From Acidobacteriota bacterium (GTDB lineage: Bacteria; Acidobacteriota; Terriglobia; Terriglobales; Acidobacteriaceae), in NCBI GenBank assembly GCA_021846985.1, contig JAJZVX010000014.1:28338-92337 (forward strand): a stretch of DNA of 64,000 bases, written 5' to 3'. The position numbers were made by a program, and so were the translations under genes. Position 1 is the first letter of the stretch. Each line of letters opens with the position of its first letter. Below the pieces are notes generated by a model that was not told the origin of the DNA, did no database searches, and was given only the letters and a program-made list of their open reading frames with translations. Positions 35,021 to 44,405 of the stretch are shown piece by piece.

Positions 35021-37906
35021 ATGATTTTCTCCCTTGCCGCACATCGAGCCGTCTCCGTCTCCGCCCTGGCTGGGCTGGTTCTCGCCCTGGCATCGCCGCG
35101 TTCTCTCCTTGCGCAACAGGCCCCGCCAGCCAGCGGCGAATCGCGCCAACTCGACGCCGTTCCCCTGCCCGATCCCGCGCTCGCCGCGCTGCCGCTGCCT
35201 GAAGACCGCGGCCTGGCCGCCGCCGCGCAGGATCTCAAACGCCTCTCCACCACCGCCAGCGTCCTGATGATCGTCGCCCATCCCGACGACGAAGACGGTC
35301 CCCTGCTCACCTACCTCAGCCGCGGCCTCGGCGTGCGCGCCACGCTCTTTACCCTCACCCGCGGCGAGGGCGGACAGAACGTGATGTCGGCCGACACCTA
35401 CGATGCCCTCGGCCTGCTCCGCACCAACGAACTTCTCAAGGCCGACGCTTACTACGGCGCCACGCAGCTCTGGGGAACCGAGGCCGACTTCGGCTTTTCG
35501 AAAACCCAGCAGGAAGCCTTCTCGCAGTGGAGCCACGATCGCGTGCTCTACGATGCCGTCCTCGCCGTGCGCCGCGAGCGCCCCCAGATCATCGTCGCCA
35601 CCTTCATCGGCGCCGTCACCGACGGACACGGCCAGCACCAGGTCTCCGGCGAAATCGCCCAGGAGGTCTTCAAGGCCGCCGGCGACCCCAGGGTCTTTCC
35701 CGATCAGCTCAAGCCGCTCTCCGAAGGCGGCCTCGGCCTCACCGTCTGGCAGCCGCGCGCCGTCTACGGCATGGTCCCCTTCGCACCCGTCACCAACGGC
35801 AAAATGTTCGACTACGCCACCGGCAAGTGGGCCCCCGCCCGCTTTGAAAATTACGTCACCCGCCAGTGGCTCGCCACCGTGCCCTCCTCCGACGTTGCCG
35901 TTCCCGTGGGCGCCTGGGACGCCGCACTCGGCCAAAGCTATATCCAGATCGCCCGCACCGGCTGGGGCCAGCAGAAATCGCAGAACGGCGGCGCCAATCC
36001 CACCCTCAGCGGTCCCGGCTCCGCGCGCTATCACCTTTGGGCCGTCGAGCCCCGCTTCGCCGGCAAGGGCGGCGGCACGGACGAATTCGATCTCTTCCAC
36101 AACAACAAAGTCGATATTGACACCGGCATCGGCGGCCTCGCCGCGCTCGTCCAGGGCCCGGCGCCCGCATGGCTCACCGATGACCTTCACGCCATCGCCG
36201 CCGGCCTCGGCCAGATCGGCATCTCCGATGCCCCCCACGGCGGCCTCGCCACCGCCCACAAGCTCGCTCCCCTCTATCGCCGCACGCTCGCGCTCTATGC
36301 CCGCGTCAACTCCAGTGCGCTCGATTCCCAGTCGAAAGCCAGCCTTCTCTTCGAGCTCGACGCCAAGATCGATCAATTCCAGCAGGCCTTCCGCGACCTC
36401 CTCGGCCTCGACCTCGTCGCCTTCACCACCCATGAAGAGCGCTTGCCGGCCGAGGGCCCCTTCCGCGGAGGCTCCGCCGATGAAACCCCGCGCAGTGTCC
36501 AGCCCGGCGAAACCTTCCTCGTCCGCGTGCACACCGCGCAGGCTGCAAGCGAGGCCAAACTCGAGCGCATCTGGCTGCGCAGCAGCGGCGGCAATGCCTG
36601 GACCTGGCAGCCCATCTTCAGCGCCGGTCAAGGTGCCGCCGTCGGCGACCATATCTATCGCGTCGTCGCCTCCGCCAACGCCACTCCCACCGAACCCTAC
36701 TTCACACGGCCTTCCATCGAACAGCCCTACTACGACATCTCCGTCCCCGCCTGGCGCGAGCGCTCCTTTGCGCCCTATCCGCTGGCCGCCTGGGCCCAGT
36801 TCACCTTCGACGGCCTGCCCATTCGCCTCGGCCAGGTGGTCCAAACCATGCAGCGCGTCACAGGCCCCGGCGGCATCTATCAGCCGCTCGTCGTTACCCC
36901 GGCCATCGGCGTCCGCATCGAGCCGGACGCGCGCATCCTGCCCCTCGACGGCTCCCCCCTGCCCGTCCGCGTCACCGTCCACGCCGAAGGCCCCGCCAGC
37001 GGAACCGTCGAGCTCAAGCTGCCTCCGGGCTGGCACGCCGATCCCGCCACTGCGCCCTTTTCCCGCGACAGCGCCGGAGACACCGCGCCCGTCCTCTTCT
37101 CCGTCTCCACCAATCAGGCGCAAACCGGCGCCTACTCCATCCAGGCCATCGTCCGTTGCAACGGCCGCGCCTACCAGGACGGCTGGCAGGTCATCGGCTA
37201 TCCCGGCCTGCGCCCCTATAACCTTTACCGGCCCGCCCAGTTGAAGACCCGCAAGATCCATGTCAAAATCGCTCCCGGCCTGCGCGTCGCCTACGTCATG
37301 GGCCCCGGCGACCTCGTCCCCCAAGCCCTCGAAGGCATGGGCATCACGCCCCACATGCTCTCCGCTCAGGAGATCGCCGGCGCCAACCTTTCCGCCTGGA
37401 ATGTCGTCGTCGTCGGCATCCGCGCCTACTCCACGCGCCCGGAACTGGCCGCCAATCAGGCCCGCCTTGACCAGTTCGTCCGCCAAGGCGGCGTCCTCAT
37501 CGTCCAGTACCAGAGCAGCACCTTCCCTGCCCCGCTGCCTCTCGACATGGGCGGCCGCCTTGCCGAGCGCGTCGTGGATGAGCGCGCACCCGTCAAGCTC
37601 CTCGATGCCGCCAACCCTCTGCTCACCACCCCCAACCACATCACCACCGCCGACTTCGACGGCTGGGTCGAGGAACGCGGACACGGCTTCCTCCACTCCT
37701 GGGATCCCGGCTATACCGCGCTCACCGAAACCGCCGACCCTGGACAGGATCCGCAGCGCGGCGGCCTGCTTGTTGCCCACCCCGGCAAGGGTACCTATAT
37801 CTATGTCGCCTACGCCCTTTATCGCCAACTGCCCGAGTTAGTGCCCGGATCGTATCGCCTCTTGGCCAACTTACTTTCCGCCAGGCAAACCCCCGCCGCT
37901 AACTGA
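35021..37906 (+). CDS. Large secreted PIG-L family deacetylase
   Basis: 961 residues. A signal peptide (about 1-32) precedes a PIG-L/LmbE zinc deacetylase domain (about 75-290) with AHPDDED at 86-92 as metal motif and the later HGQHQVSGEIAQ His site. The remaining two thirds are beta-rich and end in a glutamine-amidotransferase-like region (YVMGPGDLVPQALEGMGI, VVVGIRAYSTRPEL, GGVLIVQYQ). This layout is typical of large acidobacterial/Bacteroidetes PIG-L proteins, which are expected to remove N-acetyl groups from sugars outside the cytoplasm. ATG at 35021 starts right at the signal peptide; ATG at 34985 would add 12 residues. Confidence 0.85.
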   Translation: MIFSLAAHRAVSVSALAGLVLALASPRSLLAQQAPPASGESRQLDAVPLPDPALAALPLPEDRGLAAAAQDLKRLSTTASVLMIVAHPDDEDGPLLTYLSRGLGVRATLFTLTRGEGGQNVMSADTYDALGLLRTNELLKADAYYGATQLWGTEADFGFSKTQQEAFSQWSHDRVLYDAVLAVRRERPQIIVATFIGAVTDGHGQHQVSGEIAQEVFKAAGDPRVFPDQLKPLSEGGLGLTVWQPRAVYGMVPFAPVTNGKMFDYATGKWAPARFENYVTRQWLATVPSSDVAVPVGAWDAALGQSYIQIARTGWGQQKSQNGGANPTLSGPGSARYHLWAVEPRFAGKGGGTDEFDLFHNNKVDIDTGIGGLAALVQGPAPAWLTDDLHAIAAGLGQIGISDAPHGGLATAHKLAPLYRRTLALYARVNSSALDSQSKASLLFELDAKIDQFQQAFRDLLGLDLVAFTTHEERLPAEGPFRGGSADETPRSVQPGETFLVRVHTAQAASEAKLERIWLRSSGGNAWTWQPIFSAGQGAAVGDHIYRVVASANATPTEPYFTRPSIEQPYYDISVPAWRERSFAPYPLAAWAQFTFDGLPIRLGQVVQTMQRVTGPGGIYQPLVVTPAIGVRIEPDARILPLDGSPLPVRVTVHAEGPASGTVELKLPPGWHADPATAPFSRDSAGDTAPVLFSVSTNQAQTGAYSIQAIVRCNGRAYQDGWQVIGYPGLRPYNLYRPAQLKTRKIHVKIAPGLRVAYVMGPGDLVPQALEGMGITPHMLSAQEIAGANLSAWNVVVVGIRAYSTRPELAANQARLDQFVRQGGVLIVQYQSSTFPAPLPLDMGGRLAERVVDERAPVKLLDAANPLLTTPNHITTADFDGWVEERGHGFLHSWDPGYTALTETADPGQDPQRGGLLVAHPGKGTYIYVAYALYRQLPELVPGSYRLLANLLSARQTPAAN

Positions 37907-38351
37907 TCACTTACACTCGATCTACAGCCTCCTCGCTCCTCCATCTTGTCACGCCGGCCGACATGACCGCGCCCGCGCAGAATCACGCGAAAACGATAGG
38001 TTCTCTATTTTGAATAATCGATGAATTCTTATTCCTCACAATAGTTTCACCCCCTATTTTCCACATTCGATCGCCCGCGTTCCGCTATAATCTCGCGCCG
38101 CTCAACTTTGTTAAAAGTATATGAATTAGTCAAATCTTCATCAAAGTTTGCGACGCTTGTTTACAGAAACAGCGGGCTGATCCCATGCCCGCGCGGAACC
38201 GGATTCTCAGGCTTATCACGATCGTCTCGCGTGACCGTTGGGCATTGCATCCGGCTTGATGAAACAGATTCTGGCCATGCGGGAAAAATCGCTCGTCGCT
38301 GACGGGCAAAGTCGAGATCCACACCTGATTCCAAACCAAGAGAGAGGCCCG
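37907..38351 (+). promoter_or_regulatory. Porin upstream region with long AT-rich leader
   Basis: 445 nt before the porin gene without a convincing gene. A perfect TATAAT lies at 38086-38091; the region 17 nt before it has no good TTGACA. If used, transcription would start near 38098 and leave a leader of about 250 nt, long enough for post-transcriptional control. AT content is clearly above the window average around 37995-38170. No known riboswitch was recognised. Confidence 0.5.
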
Positions 38352-40139
38352 ATGAACTTGCATCTCAAAACTGCCGCAGCCCTCATGCTGGCGGCCAGTC
38401 TCGTTGCTTCTTATGCTCTCGCAGAGGGTGGCAAAACTCCGGCGAAGAAGCACGTCGCAACCAGAAAAGACAAGACGCCTCCTGCGCCTTCGGTCGAGGA
38501 GCAGATTCAGGCATTGCGCCAGGAGCTTCAGGGACAAATCGACAGCCTGAAGAACGATCTGGCCCAGAAAGACGCCCAACTGAAGCAGGCTCAGGAAGCT
38601 ACCGCTCAGGCCCAGGCCGACGCCCAGAAGGCTCAGGCCGACGCCACCGCCGGTCAGCAGGCCGTCACCGAAAACACCCAGGCCGTCTCCACGCTCAAAA
38701 GCGCCGTTACTGACATGAAGCAGGCCAACGCCTCGCTGGCCTCCGACATCAGCGAACAGGCGGTCAGTATCAAGAAGGAAATCGAAAACCCCGGTGCCAT
38801 CCATTACAAGGGCGTCACCATCTCCCCGGCCGGGAGCTTCATTGAAGCCGCGACGGTCTACCGCACCTCCGCCACCGGCGGCGGCATCAATACGCCGTTT
38901 ACGGGTATACCGCTGCAGTTCGCCGACACGCACAATGTGAGCGAGTTCTTCGGTTCCGGCCGCCAGTCCCGCATCGCCATCAAGGCTCAGGGCAAACTCC
39001 CATGGGGAACGCTCACCGGCTACTACGAAATGGACTGGCTGGGTACCGGCATCACCTCCAACAACAATCAGAGCAACAGCTATGTAGTGCGCCAGCGCCA
39101 GTTGTGGACTGAGGCCGCCCTCAACAACGGCTGGACCGTCAGCGGCGGCCAAATGTGGTCACTCGCCACGGAAACCACCCAGGGCACATCGAACGGATCG
39201 GAGATCCTGCCTGCCACCATCGACCCGCAATACCAAGCGGGCTTCGTGTGGACCCGCCAGTACGGCTTCCGCGTCAGCAAGCGCGTCATGCCCGGATTCT
39301 GGCTGGCTGCTTCGGCTGAGAACGCCGAAACCCTCAACCCCGCCGGCAGCAATCTGCCCTCCAACCTGCTCATCGGCTCCGCCGGCGTCGGCGGCGGCCT
39401 CTATAACCCCACCGCCAACTACTCCTTCAACGTCGCCCCGGATATGATCCTCAAGGCCGTCTTCGAGCCCGGATGGGGCCACTACGAAGTCTTCGGCATC
39501 GGCCGCTTCTTCCGCGACCGCATCTACCCCACCGGCGCCAACCCCTATAACGACACCGTCGCGGCCGGCGGCATCGGCGGAGGCTTCCGCGTTCCCCTGG
39601 CCAACAAAATGCTCTCCATCGGCCTCAAGGGCCTCTGGGGCCAGGGCATGGGCCGCTACGGCGACTCCACCATCGCCGACGTCACCATCCGTCCCGACGG
39701 CTCGCTCGCTCCCCTGCGCGCCTTCTCCGCCCTCTCCACCGTCGAACTCAATCCCACCAAGGCGCTCAACATCTACATGAACTACGGCGGCGACTATGTC
39801 TTCCGCCACTACTACGGCACGGGCTCCTCCGCCATCGGCTACGGCAGCCCCTACGTCAACATGTCCGGATGCAACACCGAGCCCTCCAGCGGCGGCTCTT
39901 TCAGCGGAGTCACCAATCCCTCCAACTGCGGGGGCAACAACAAGGACGTCCAGGAAACCACCTTCGGCTACTGGTTCAACTTCTACAACGGACCCAAGGG
40001 CCGCTTCCGCCAGGGCCTTCAGTACAGCTACTTCCGCCGCTATCTCTGGTCCGGCGCCGGCGGCACCACCAACCCCGGCGGCAACGCCTACGGCGACGAC
40101 AACGTCATCGAAACCTCGCTCCGTTACTACCTGCCGTAA
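38352..40139 (+). CDS. Outer-membrane porin with coiled-coil N-terminus
   Basis: 595 residues with AGAGAGG before the ATG. A signal peptide (MNLHLKTAAALMLAASLVAS, cleaved near ALAEG) is followed by a coiled coil at about 45-135 with AQADAQKAQADA repeats, then a region FEIE-like linking to a beta-barrel from about residue 160. Alternating amphipathic strands and a final ETSLRYYLP ending in an aromatic-rich strand support an outer-membrane barrel. The periplasmic coiled coil probably trimerises or binds peptidoglycan, as in other acidobacterial porins. Substrate unknown. A strong terminator follows. Confidence 0.85.
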   Translation: MNLHLKTAAALMLAASLVASYALAEGGKTPAKKHVATRKDKTPPAPSVEEQIQALRQELQGQIDSLKNDLAQKDAQLKQAQEATAQAQADAQKAQADATAGQQAVTENTQAVSTLKSAVTDMKQANASLASDISEQAVSIKKEIENPGAIHYKGVTISPAGSFIEAATVYRTSATGGGINTPFTGIPLQFADTHNVSEFFGSGRQSRIAIKAQGKLPWGTLTGYYEMDWLGTGITSNNNQSNSYVVRQRQLWTEAALNNGWTVSGGQMWSLATETTQGTSNGSEILPATIDPQYQAGFVWTRQYGFRVSKRVMPGFWLAASAENAETLNPAGSNLPSNLLIGSAGVGGGLYNPTANYSFNVAPDMILKAVFEPGWGHYEVFGIGRFFRDRIYPTGANPYNDTVAAGGIGGGFRVPLANKMLSIGLKGLWGQGMGRYGDSTIADVTIRPDGSLAPLRAFSALSTVELNPTKALNIYMNYGGDYVFRHYYGTGSSAIGYGSPYVNMSGCNTEPSSGGSFSGVTNPSNCGGNNKDVQETTFGYWFNFYNGPKGRFRQGLQYSYFRRYLWSGAGGTTNPGGNAYGDDNVIETSLRYYLP

Positions 40140-40164
40140 ACCTCGACAACCATCGAGTTTGCCG

Positions 40165-40203
40165 CAAGAGGGGCAGCCCGCCATGGGCTGCCCCTCTTGT
40201 TTT
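40165..40203 (+). terminator. Intrinsic terminator after the porin gene
   Basis: A perfect 15-bp stem (CAAGAGGGGCAGCCC 40165-40179 with its complement 40185-40199), a GCCAT loop and a T-run at 40200-40203. It lies 26 nt after the porin stop. Confidence 0.88.
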
Positions 40204-40279
40204 ACCCCCTGCGGCCTTGCCCTATCCCGCGTAACGCCTCGCCGCCGTGCGGGTGGCCACCCCGGCCGGCCGCACTACC

Positions 40280-40750
40280 ATGGAAACAGCACGCGCCATG
40301 AACCCGGCATCCCGTCAGCTCGACGCCATTGCGGCGCTTCTGCGCGCACAGTCCACCCTCGCTCTGGCCACCTGCGGCGAGGACGGCGTCCCCGCAGTCG
40401 CCCCGCTCTTCTACATCCCCGATGACCACCTGAACCTCTACTGGCTTTCCTCCCCGGCCAGCCTCCACAGCCGCAACCTCGCCGCCCATCCGGAGGCCTC
40501 CGCCGCCGTCTATCGCCATACGCTTGATTGGAAGGAGATTTGCGGCGTGCAGATGCGCGGCCGCGTCCAGGCGCTTGCCGAATCGGAGACAAGAGAGCAA
40601 ATGGTCAAGGCCTACTGCCAGCGCTTCGCCCTGGGACACGTGCTGCAATTCGCGATCCGCCGTTCCGCGCTCTACGTCTTCCGGCCCCAGTGGTTCCGCT
40701 ACATCGATAACTCCATCCACTTCGGCTACAGCTTTGAGCTCACGCGTTGA
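40280..40750 (+). CDS. Pyridoxamine 5'-phosphate oxidase-like flavin-binding protein
   Basis: 156 residues. The split-barrel fold is recognised from LATCGEDGVPAVAPLFYI, LYWLSSPASLHSRNLAAHPE and SAAVYRHTLDWKEICGVQMRG, followed by FRPQWFRYID. Proteins of this fold bind FMN or F420 and include general stress proteins as well as PNPOx. The role here is unknown. The start at 40280 is one of two near ATGs (the other at 40298); neither has a strong ribosome-binding site. Confidence 0.8.
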   Translation: METARAMNPASRQLDAIAALLRAQSTLALATCGEDGVPAVAPLFYIPDDHLNLYWLSSPASLHSRNLAAHPEASAAVYRHTLDWKEICGVQMRGRVQALAESETREQMVKAYCQRFALGHVLQFAIRRSALYVFRPQWFRYIDNSIHFGYSFELTR

Positions 40751-40771
40751 AGAAACGCGCGCGTTTCCGCT

Positions 40772-42787
40772 TCACTGCAAGCGCGGCTCGCCCGTCGGCA
40801 GAAAGGCAAATCCATCCACCTCTTTCCCCGAGGCCAGCACATCCCTCAGCCGCTCGGGATTGGCCGAGGTCCGGTCCACGCCGGTCTCGATCAGCCGCAA
40901 CGCCGCCGCCGGCGGGACCGACTCCGGAAGCCGGAAAATCCACGGCACATTGGTCGAGGTCAGCGTCTTGTCGCTGCTGATGGCCACCACCGGAACAAAC
41001 GCCTTCAGTGCCAGTTGTTCTGAAAGATGACCCGCGGCGCGATCCAGCGCCACAATCGCCAGCGCATGTTCGTCCCACAGCGCGTGCACCAGTTGGGTCG
41101 AGGCGGCTCCCCAGTTCTGGTCGCTCGCCACCGGCAACAGTTCGATCTGCCGTCCATCTCCCGCGCCGGCCGCCGCCGCCTTCCGCATCTCGGCCGACTG
41201 CGTCACCTCCGTCGCACGCGGACCAAAGACAATCACCCGCACCGGCCCGGCCGGCACATCGCGCTCGCGCGGTCCGTTATACGAAACTCCGTCCTCACCC
41301 ACCCGCGCATAGGGCTTCGGCGGCGCCGCCTCGCTCGTCCTGCCGTTTGCCGCCTTGTTTGCCGGCTCCTCCTCCATCGTCGCCCGCCGGTAAGTAATCG
41401 TCCCGTCGTGCACCGTCCCCAGATACATCGGAGCCACATTCTTCTGGTTCGGGTCGAAGATCATGCGCCCCGTTACGCCGTCGTATTCGTTCATGTCCGC
41501 CAGCGCGTCGTGAATCCGCGCGCGATTCAGTCCCGCCTCGCAGATCGCCTCCAGCAGCGCATTCATCGTGTCATAGGCCAGCGAGGCGAACACCTCCGGC
41601 TTCTCATGAAAACGCGCCTCAAAACGCCGGTTGAAATCCTCCCACTGCGGATCCTTGCGCGTGGGATCGTATGGAAACACCGCCTCGAATCCCTCCGCCG
41701 CCGCTCCCGCTTCCTTCAGCAGCGTCGGCCCCAGCGTGCGATACGAGCCGAAGACCCTCTGCTTCATGCCCATTGCCCGCATCTCTTTCAAAATCTCCGC
41801 CGCCTCCGGCTCGTCCGCCCACAAAACAATGGCGTCCACGCGCGAGTCGCGAATAATTCGCAACTCCCGCCGGAAGTCCGTATCCCCGGGCAGGAACTTC
41901 TGCTCGATCACCACCGGGTGGCCCAGCCGCTGCGAAGCGTCGCGGAACTTCGGCACACCCATCCGGCCATAGCGGTTATTCACGCGCAACAGCGCCGCCC
42001 GCTTCAGACCTAACTCCGTGTAGATGCGCCGCGCAATCGTATAGGCCTGCACGCGATCGTCCTGCAGCACTTCGAAGAACCACGGAATGTAGGTCTCCGG
42101 AATCGTGGGATCGGTGGAGGCGCAGTTGACGATCGGAATCTCGGCGCGCAGCGCCACACGCAGCATGATATGCGTCGACTCCGAACTGATCGACCCGAAG
42201 ATCGCCCAATCGTGATCGTCGTAGATCATCTTCACCGCTTCGTTGGATGACGAACCCCAGATCGACGCGTCCGTGGGCCGGTACGGACCGCTCGACGCCT
42301 TCGCCTGCCAGTTGTCGTAGTCGTTGTGCAGCATCAGCTTGAAAGGCTTGCCGCCATAACCCCCGCGCGCGTTGGCCTCTTCCACCGCCAATTGCGCCCC
42401 GTGTAGCATGCGCTGCCCGAAAACCTCGTCGGGAGTATCTTCCAGGGGCGCAAAAAAGCCGATGCGCACTTCAGTTACATTCTTCGGATCGGGAATATCG
42501 CGTCCCGCGCCTGAATAGATGTTGGGATGGGTGTAGTTCAGGAAATAGGGCTTGGCGAACTTCTCCCACGGGGTCATATCCTTGGGCTCGTCCGCATACG
42601 GTTCCACGTCGCGATCCTTCGGCGGTCCCGGCGGATGCGCCCCGCACGCGCACCAGCGCGTGCCCTTGGACGCGGCCGGAGCCTTCGCCTCACCCGGCGG
42701 CGTGGCCTTTGTTTGCCCCGCCACGCACGGAGCCGCCCCTGCCGCGGCCCACCAGCAAACCAAAGCCAGCATCCATCCCTTGCACAT
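40772..42787 (-). CDS. Periplasmic ABC-type (leucine/branched-chain-like) substrate-binding protein
   Basis: 671 residues with AAGGAG eight bases before the ATG. A signal peptide is followed by CxCxxH (C46, C48, H51) in a Pro-rich segment. A type 1 periplasmic-binding domain then runs from about 105 to 500: VRIGFFAPLEDTP, GAQLAVEEANARGGYGGKP, IFGSISSESTH, NNRYGRMGVPKFRD and DAIVLWADEPEAAEIL. A second alpha/beta domain fills about 530-671. No ABC permease or ATPase gene is near. It ends the seven-gene redox operon, starting 5 nt after the RidA stop. In other bacteria similar solitary binding proteins accompany quinoprotein/cytochrome systems. The ligand is unknown. Confidence 0.82.
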   Translation of the reverse strand: MCKGWMLALVCWWAAAGAAPCVAGQTKATPPGEAKAPAASKGTRWCACGAHPPGPPKDRDVEPYADEPKDMTPWEKFAKPYFLNYTHPNIYSGAGRDIPDPKNVTEVRIGFFAPLEDTPDEVFGQRMLHGAQLAVEEANARGGYGGKPFKLMLHNDYDNWQAKASSGPYRPTDASIWGSSSNEAVKMIYDDHDWAIFGSISSESTHIMLRVALRAEIPIVNCASTDPTIPETYIPWFFEVLQDDRVQAYTIARRIYTELGLKRAALLRVNNRYGRMGVPKFRDASQRLGHPVVIEQKFLPGDTDFRRELRIIRDSRVDAIVLWADEPEAAEILKEMRAMGMKQRVFGSYRTLGPTLLKEAGAAAEGFEAVFPYDPTRKDPQWEDFNRRFEARFHEKPEVFASLAYDTMNALLEAICEAGLNRARIHDALADMNEYDGVTGRMIFDPNQKNVAPMYLGTVHDGTITYRRATMEEEPANKAANGRTSEAAPPKPYARVGEDGVSYNGPRERDVPAGPVRVIVFGPRATEVTQSAEMRKAAAAGAGDGRQIELLPVASDQNWGAASTQLVHALWDEHALAIVALDRAAGHLSEQLALKAFVPVVAISSDKTLTSTNVPWIFRLPESVPPAAALRLIETGVDRTSANPERLRDVLASGKEVDGFAFLPTGEPRLQ

Positions 42788-42792
42788 GGCCG

Positions 42793-43296
42793 TTACTCCT
42801 TGCTTTTTGCCCCGTCCTTGTCTGTGCGGAACATCGCAATCGCCTCGATCTCCACCAACAGCTCCGGCCGGCACAGATGCGCCTGGATGCCCGTCGAGGC
42901 CGGCAGCGGATCAAGCCCCTGCTCCTTGAAGAATTCCGTGCGTCCCTGGTTGAACACGTCGTAGTCGCGGTCGATGTCGCGCAGGTAGCACGATGTCCGC
43001 ACCACGTCGTGCCACGTCGCGCCCTCGCTCTTCAGCAGCCCGGTGATGTTGTCGAAGGTGCGCCGGAGCTGCGCCAGAAAATCGCCGATGTGCACGCTCT
43101 GCCCGTTCTCGTCAATCGACGCCGTCCCCGAAATCAGCAGAATGCTCACCCCGCCTATATCGATCCGCATGCCCCGCGAGAACGAGCTCGGCTTGCCGTA
43201 GCAGTAGGCTTCGTTCAATACATGATGGTTGGTGATGGCTCGCTTCTCGATCGGCGCGTGTCCCATGGCTTCCAGAATCTCTGCAAATGCATTCAT
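42793..43296 (-). CDS. RidA/YjgF family protein
   Basis: 167 residues, longer than classic RidA (about 130). The core shows GVSILLISGTASIDENGQSV in the usual beta-strand region, FLAQLRRTFDNITGLL, RTSCYLRDIDRDYDVF and a final VEIEAIAMF. RidA members deaminate reactive enamines or imines; some Rid-fold enzymes act on chorismate. With a DAHP synthase at the head of the operon a link to shikimate-derived chemistry is conceivable but unproven. AGGAGT precedes the ATG. It lies between the propeller gene (36 nt) and the binding protein (5 nt). Confidence 0.85.
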   Translation of the reverse strand: MNAFAEILEAMGHAPIEKRAITNHHVLNEAYCYGKPSSFSRGMRIDIGGVSILLISGTASIDENGQSVHIGDFLAQLRRTFDNITGLLKSEGATWHDVVRTSCYLRDIDRDYDVFNQGRTEFFKEQGLDPLPASTGIQAHLCRPELLVEIEAIAMFRTDKDGAKSKE

Positions 43297-43331
43297 GATG
43301 AATACTCCTGTTTGGCTCTTGAAGTTTTTCT

Positions 43332-44405
43332 CTATTGCTCTCGAATTCCATGGCTCAGACCTTCCGCCGTGGCCACCCAGATATCTTTGCCCTGAAAGTC
43401 GATGCCCAGAATGTAGTTGTGCGCCGGCGCGGTGGTCACCGGTATCGCGGTAACATGCCCTTCCGCGTCCCGCACCATCATCTCCGGCTTGCGCGTGGTC
43501 AGAGATGGCGTATAGACGGCCCAGTTCGTGCCGTCGTAGTAAGCTAGCCCCTTGTCCGTGCAAAACCAGGCGCGATCAGCGTCAACGCCCTTGATTGAGT
43601 TGATAAAGTTTGAGGGAAGTCCACTGTCTTTGGTGAGGAAGTTATGCCAGCGGCGCCCGTCGTACCGGCTGGCCCCAAAGTAGGTTGCCGCCCAGAGGAT
43701 GTTGTCCACGTAGCTGACTGAAGTCGTGATCTCGTGGATCAGCCCCTGGTCCTTGAAGAGAACGATCTCGGTCTCGCCATCCGGGTCTTCGTACTTATCC
43801 CAGGCCCCGGTCTTCTGGTTATACTCGAGAATCCCGCTCCCCCATACCGCGTAGTATACCTTGCTCGGCGTGGCGGAGACGCTATAAACCCATATCTCAA
43901 TCATGGGCGTATTGCGTTCATTGTAGAGTGACCACTGCCCAGTGCGCAGGCTCAACCGGCAGGCGCCGGCCGCCGTCGCCACCCACACGTTGTCGCCCTC
44001 CACCGACACCCCGTACACCACGTCGTTGCTCAGCCCCGAGTTGAGCTGCGTGAACGTATCGATGTGCCCGCCCGAAATCCGGCTCAACCCGCCCATCGTC
44101 CCCGCCCACACGTCCCCCGTCCGCTTGTCCAGCGCCAGGGAGAGCACGGCGCGATGCGCCAGCCCGTCCTTGGTCGTGTACACCTTCCACTTGCCCTTCT
44201 CGTAAAGACCCAGTCCATCGTCCGTACCCGCCCAAATGCGGTCTCCGTCCACCAGCACCGAGTAGACATGGTTGTTGGGCAGCCCGTTGGCCGTCGTGAA
44301 ATTCTCAAAGCGGTAGCGCGGCATCTGCGGCACTGCCGCCCATGCCTGCGCCGCCCCCCACAGCAGCGCCGCGCTCAGCAAAATCGTTTTTGCCAGCTTC
44401 ATCAT
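43332..44405 (-). CDS. Exported two-component-regulator-type beta-propeller protein
   Basis: 357 residues with a signal peptide (MMKLAKTILLSAALLWGAAQAWA). The rest is built from repeats with the pattern of two-component-regulator propeller blades: FTTANGLPNNHVYSVLVDG, IWAGTDDGLGLYEKG, VWAGTMGGLSRISGG and AWFCTDKGLAYYDGT. About six or seven blades fit. Unlike the sensor kinases that carry this domain, no transmembrane or kinase part follows, so it is a periplasmic or secreted propeller on its own. Its ATG overlaps the stop of the cytochrome gene by 4 nt (ATGA), indicating tight co-expression. Confidence 0.82.
   Translation of the reverse strand: MMKLAKTILLSAALLWGAAQAWAAVPQMPRYRFENFTTANGLPNNHVYSVLVDGDRIWAGTDDGLGLYEKGKWKVYTTKDGLAHRAVLSLALDKRTGDVWAGTMGGLSRISGGHIDTFTQLNSGLSNDVVYGVSVEGDNVWVATAAGACRLSLRTGQWSLYNERNTPMIEIWVYSVSATPSKVYYAVWGSGILEYNQKTGAWDKYEDPDGETEIVLFKDQGLIHEITTSVSYVDNILWAATYFGASRYDGRRWHNFLTKDSGLPSNFINSIKGVDADRAWFCTDKGLAYYDGTNWAVYTPSLTTRKPEMMVRDAEGHVTAIPVTTAPAHNYILGIDFQGKDIWVATAEGLSHGIREQ

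Noticed and set aside
34994..37828. 944-codon minus-strand frame opposite the PIG-L gene
   Set aside because: Gly/Asp-rich composition is typical of antisense frames in this genome; no motif.
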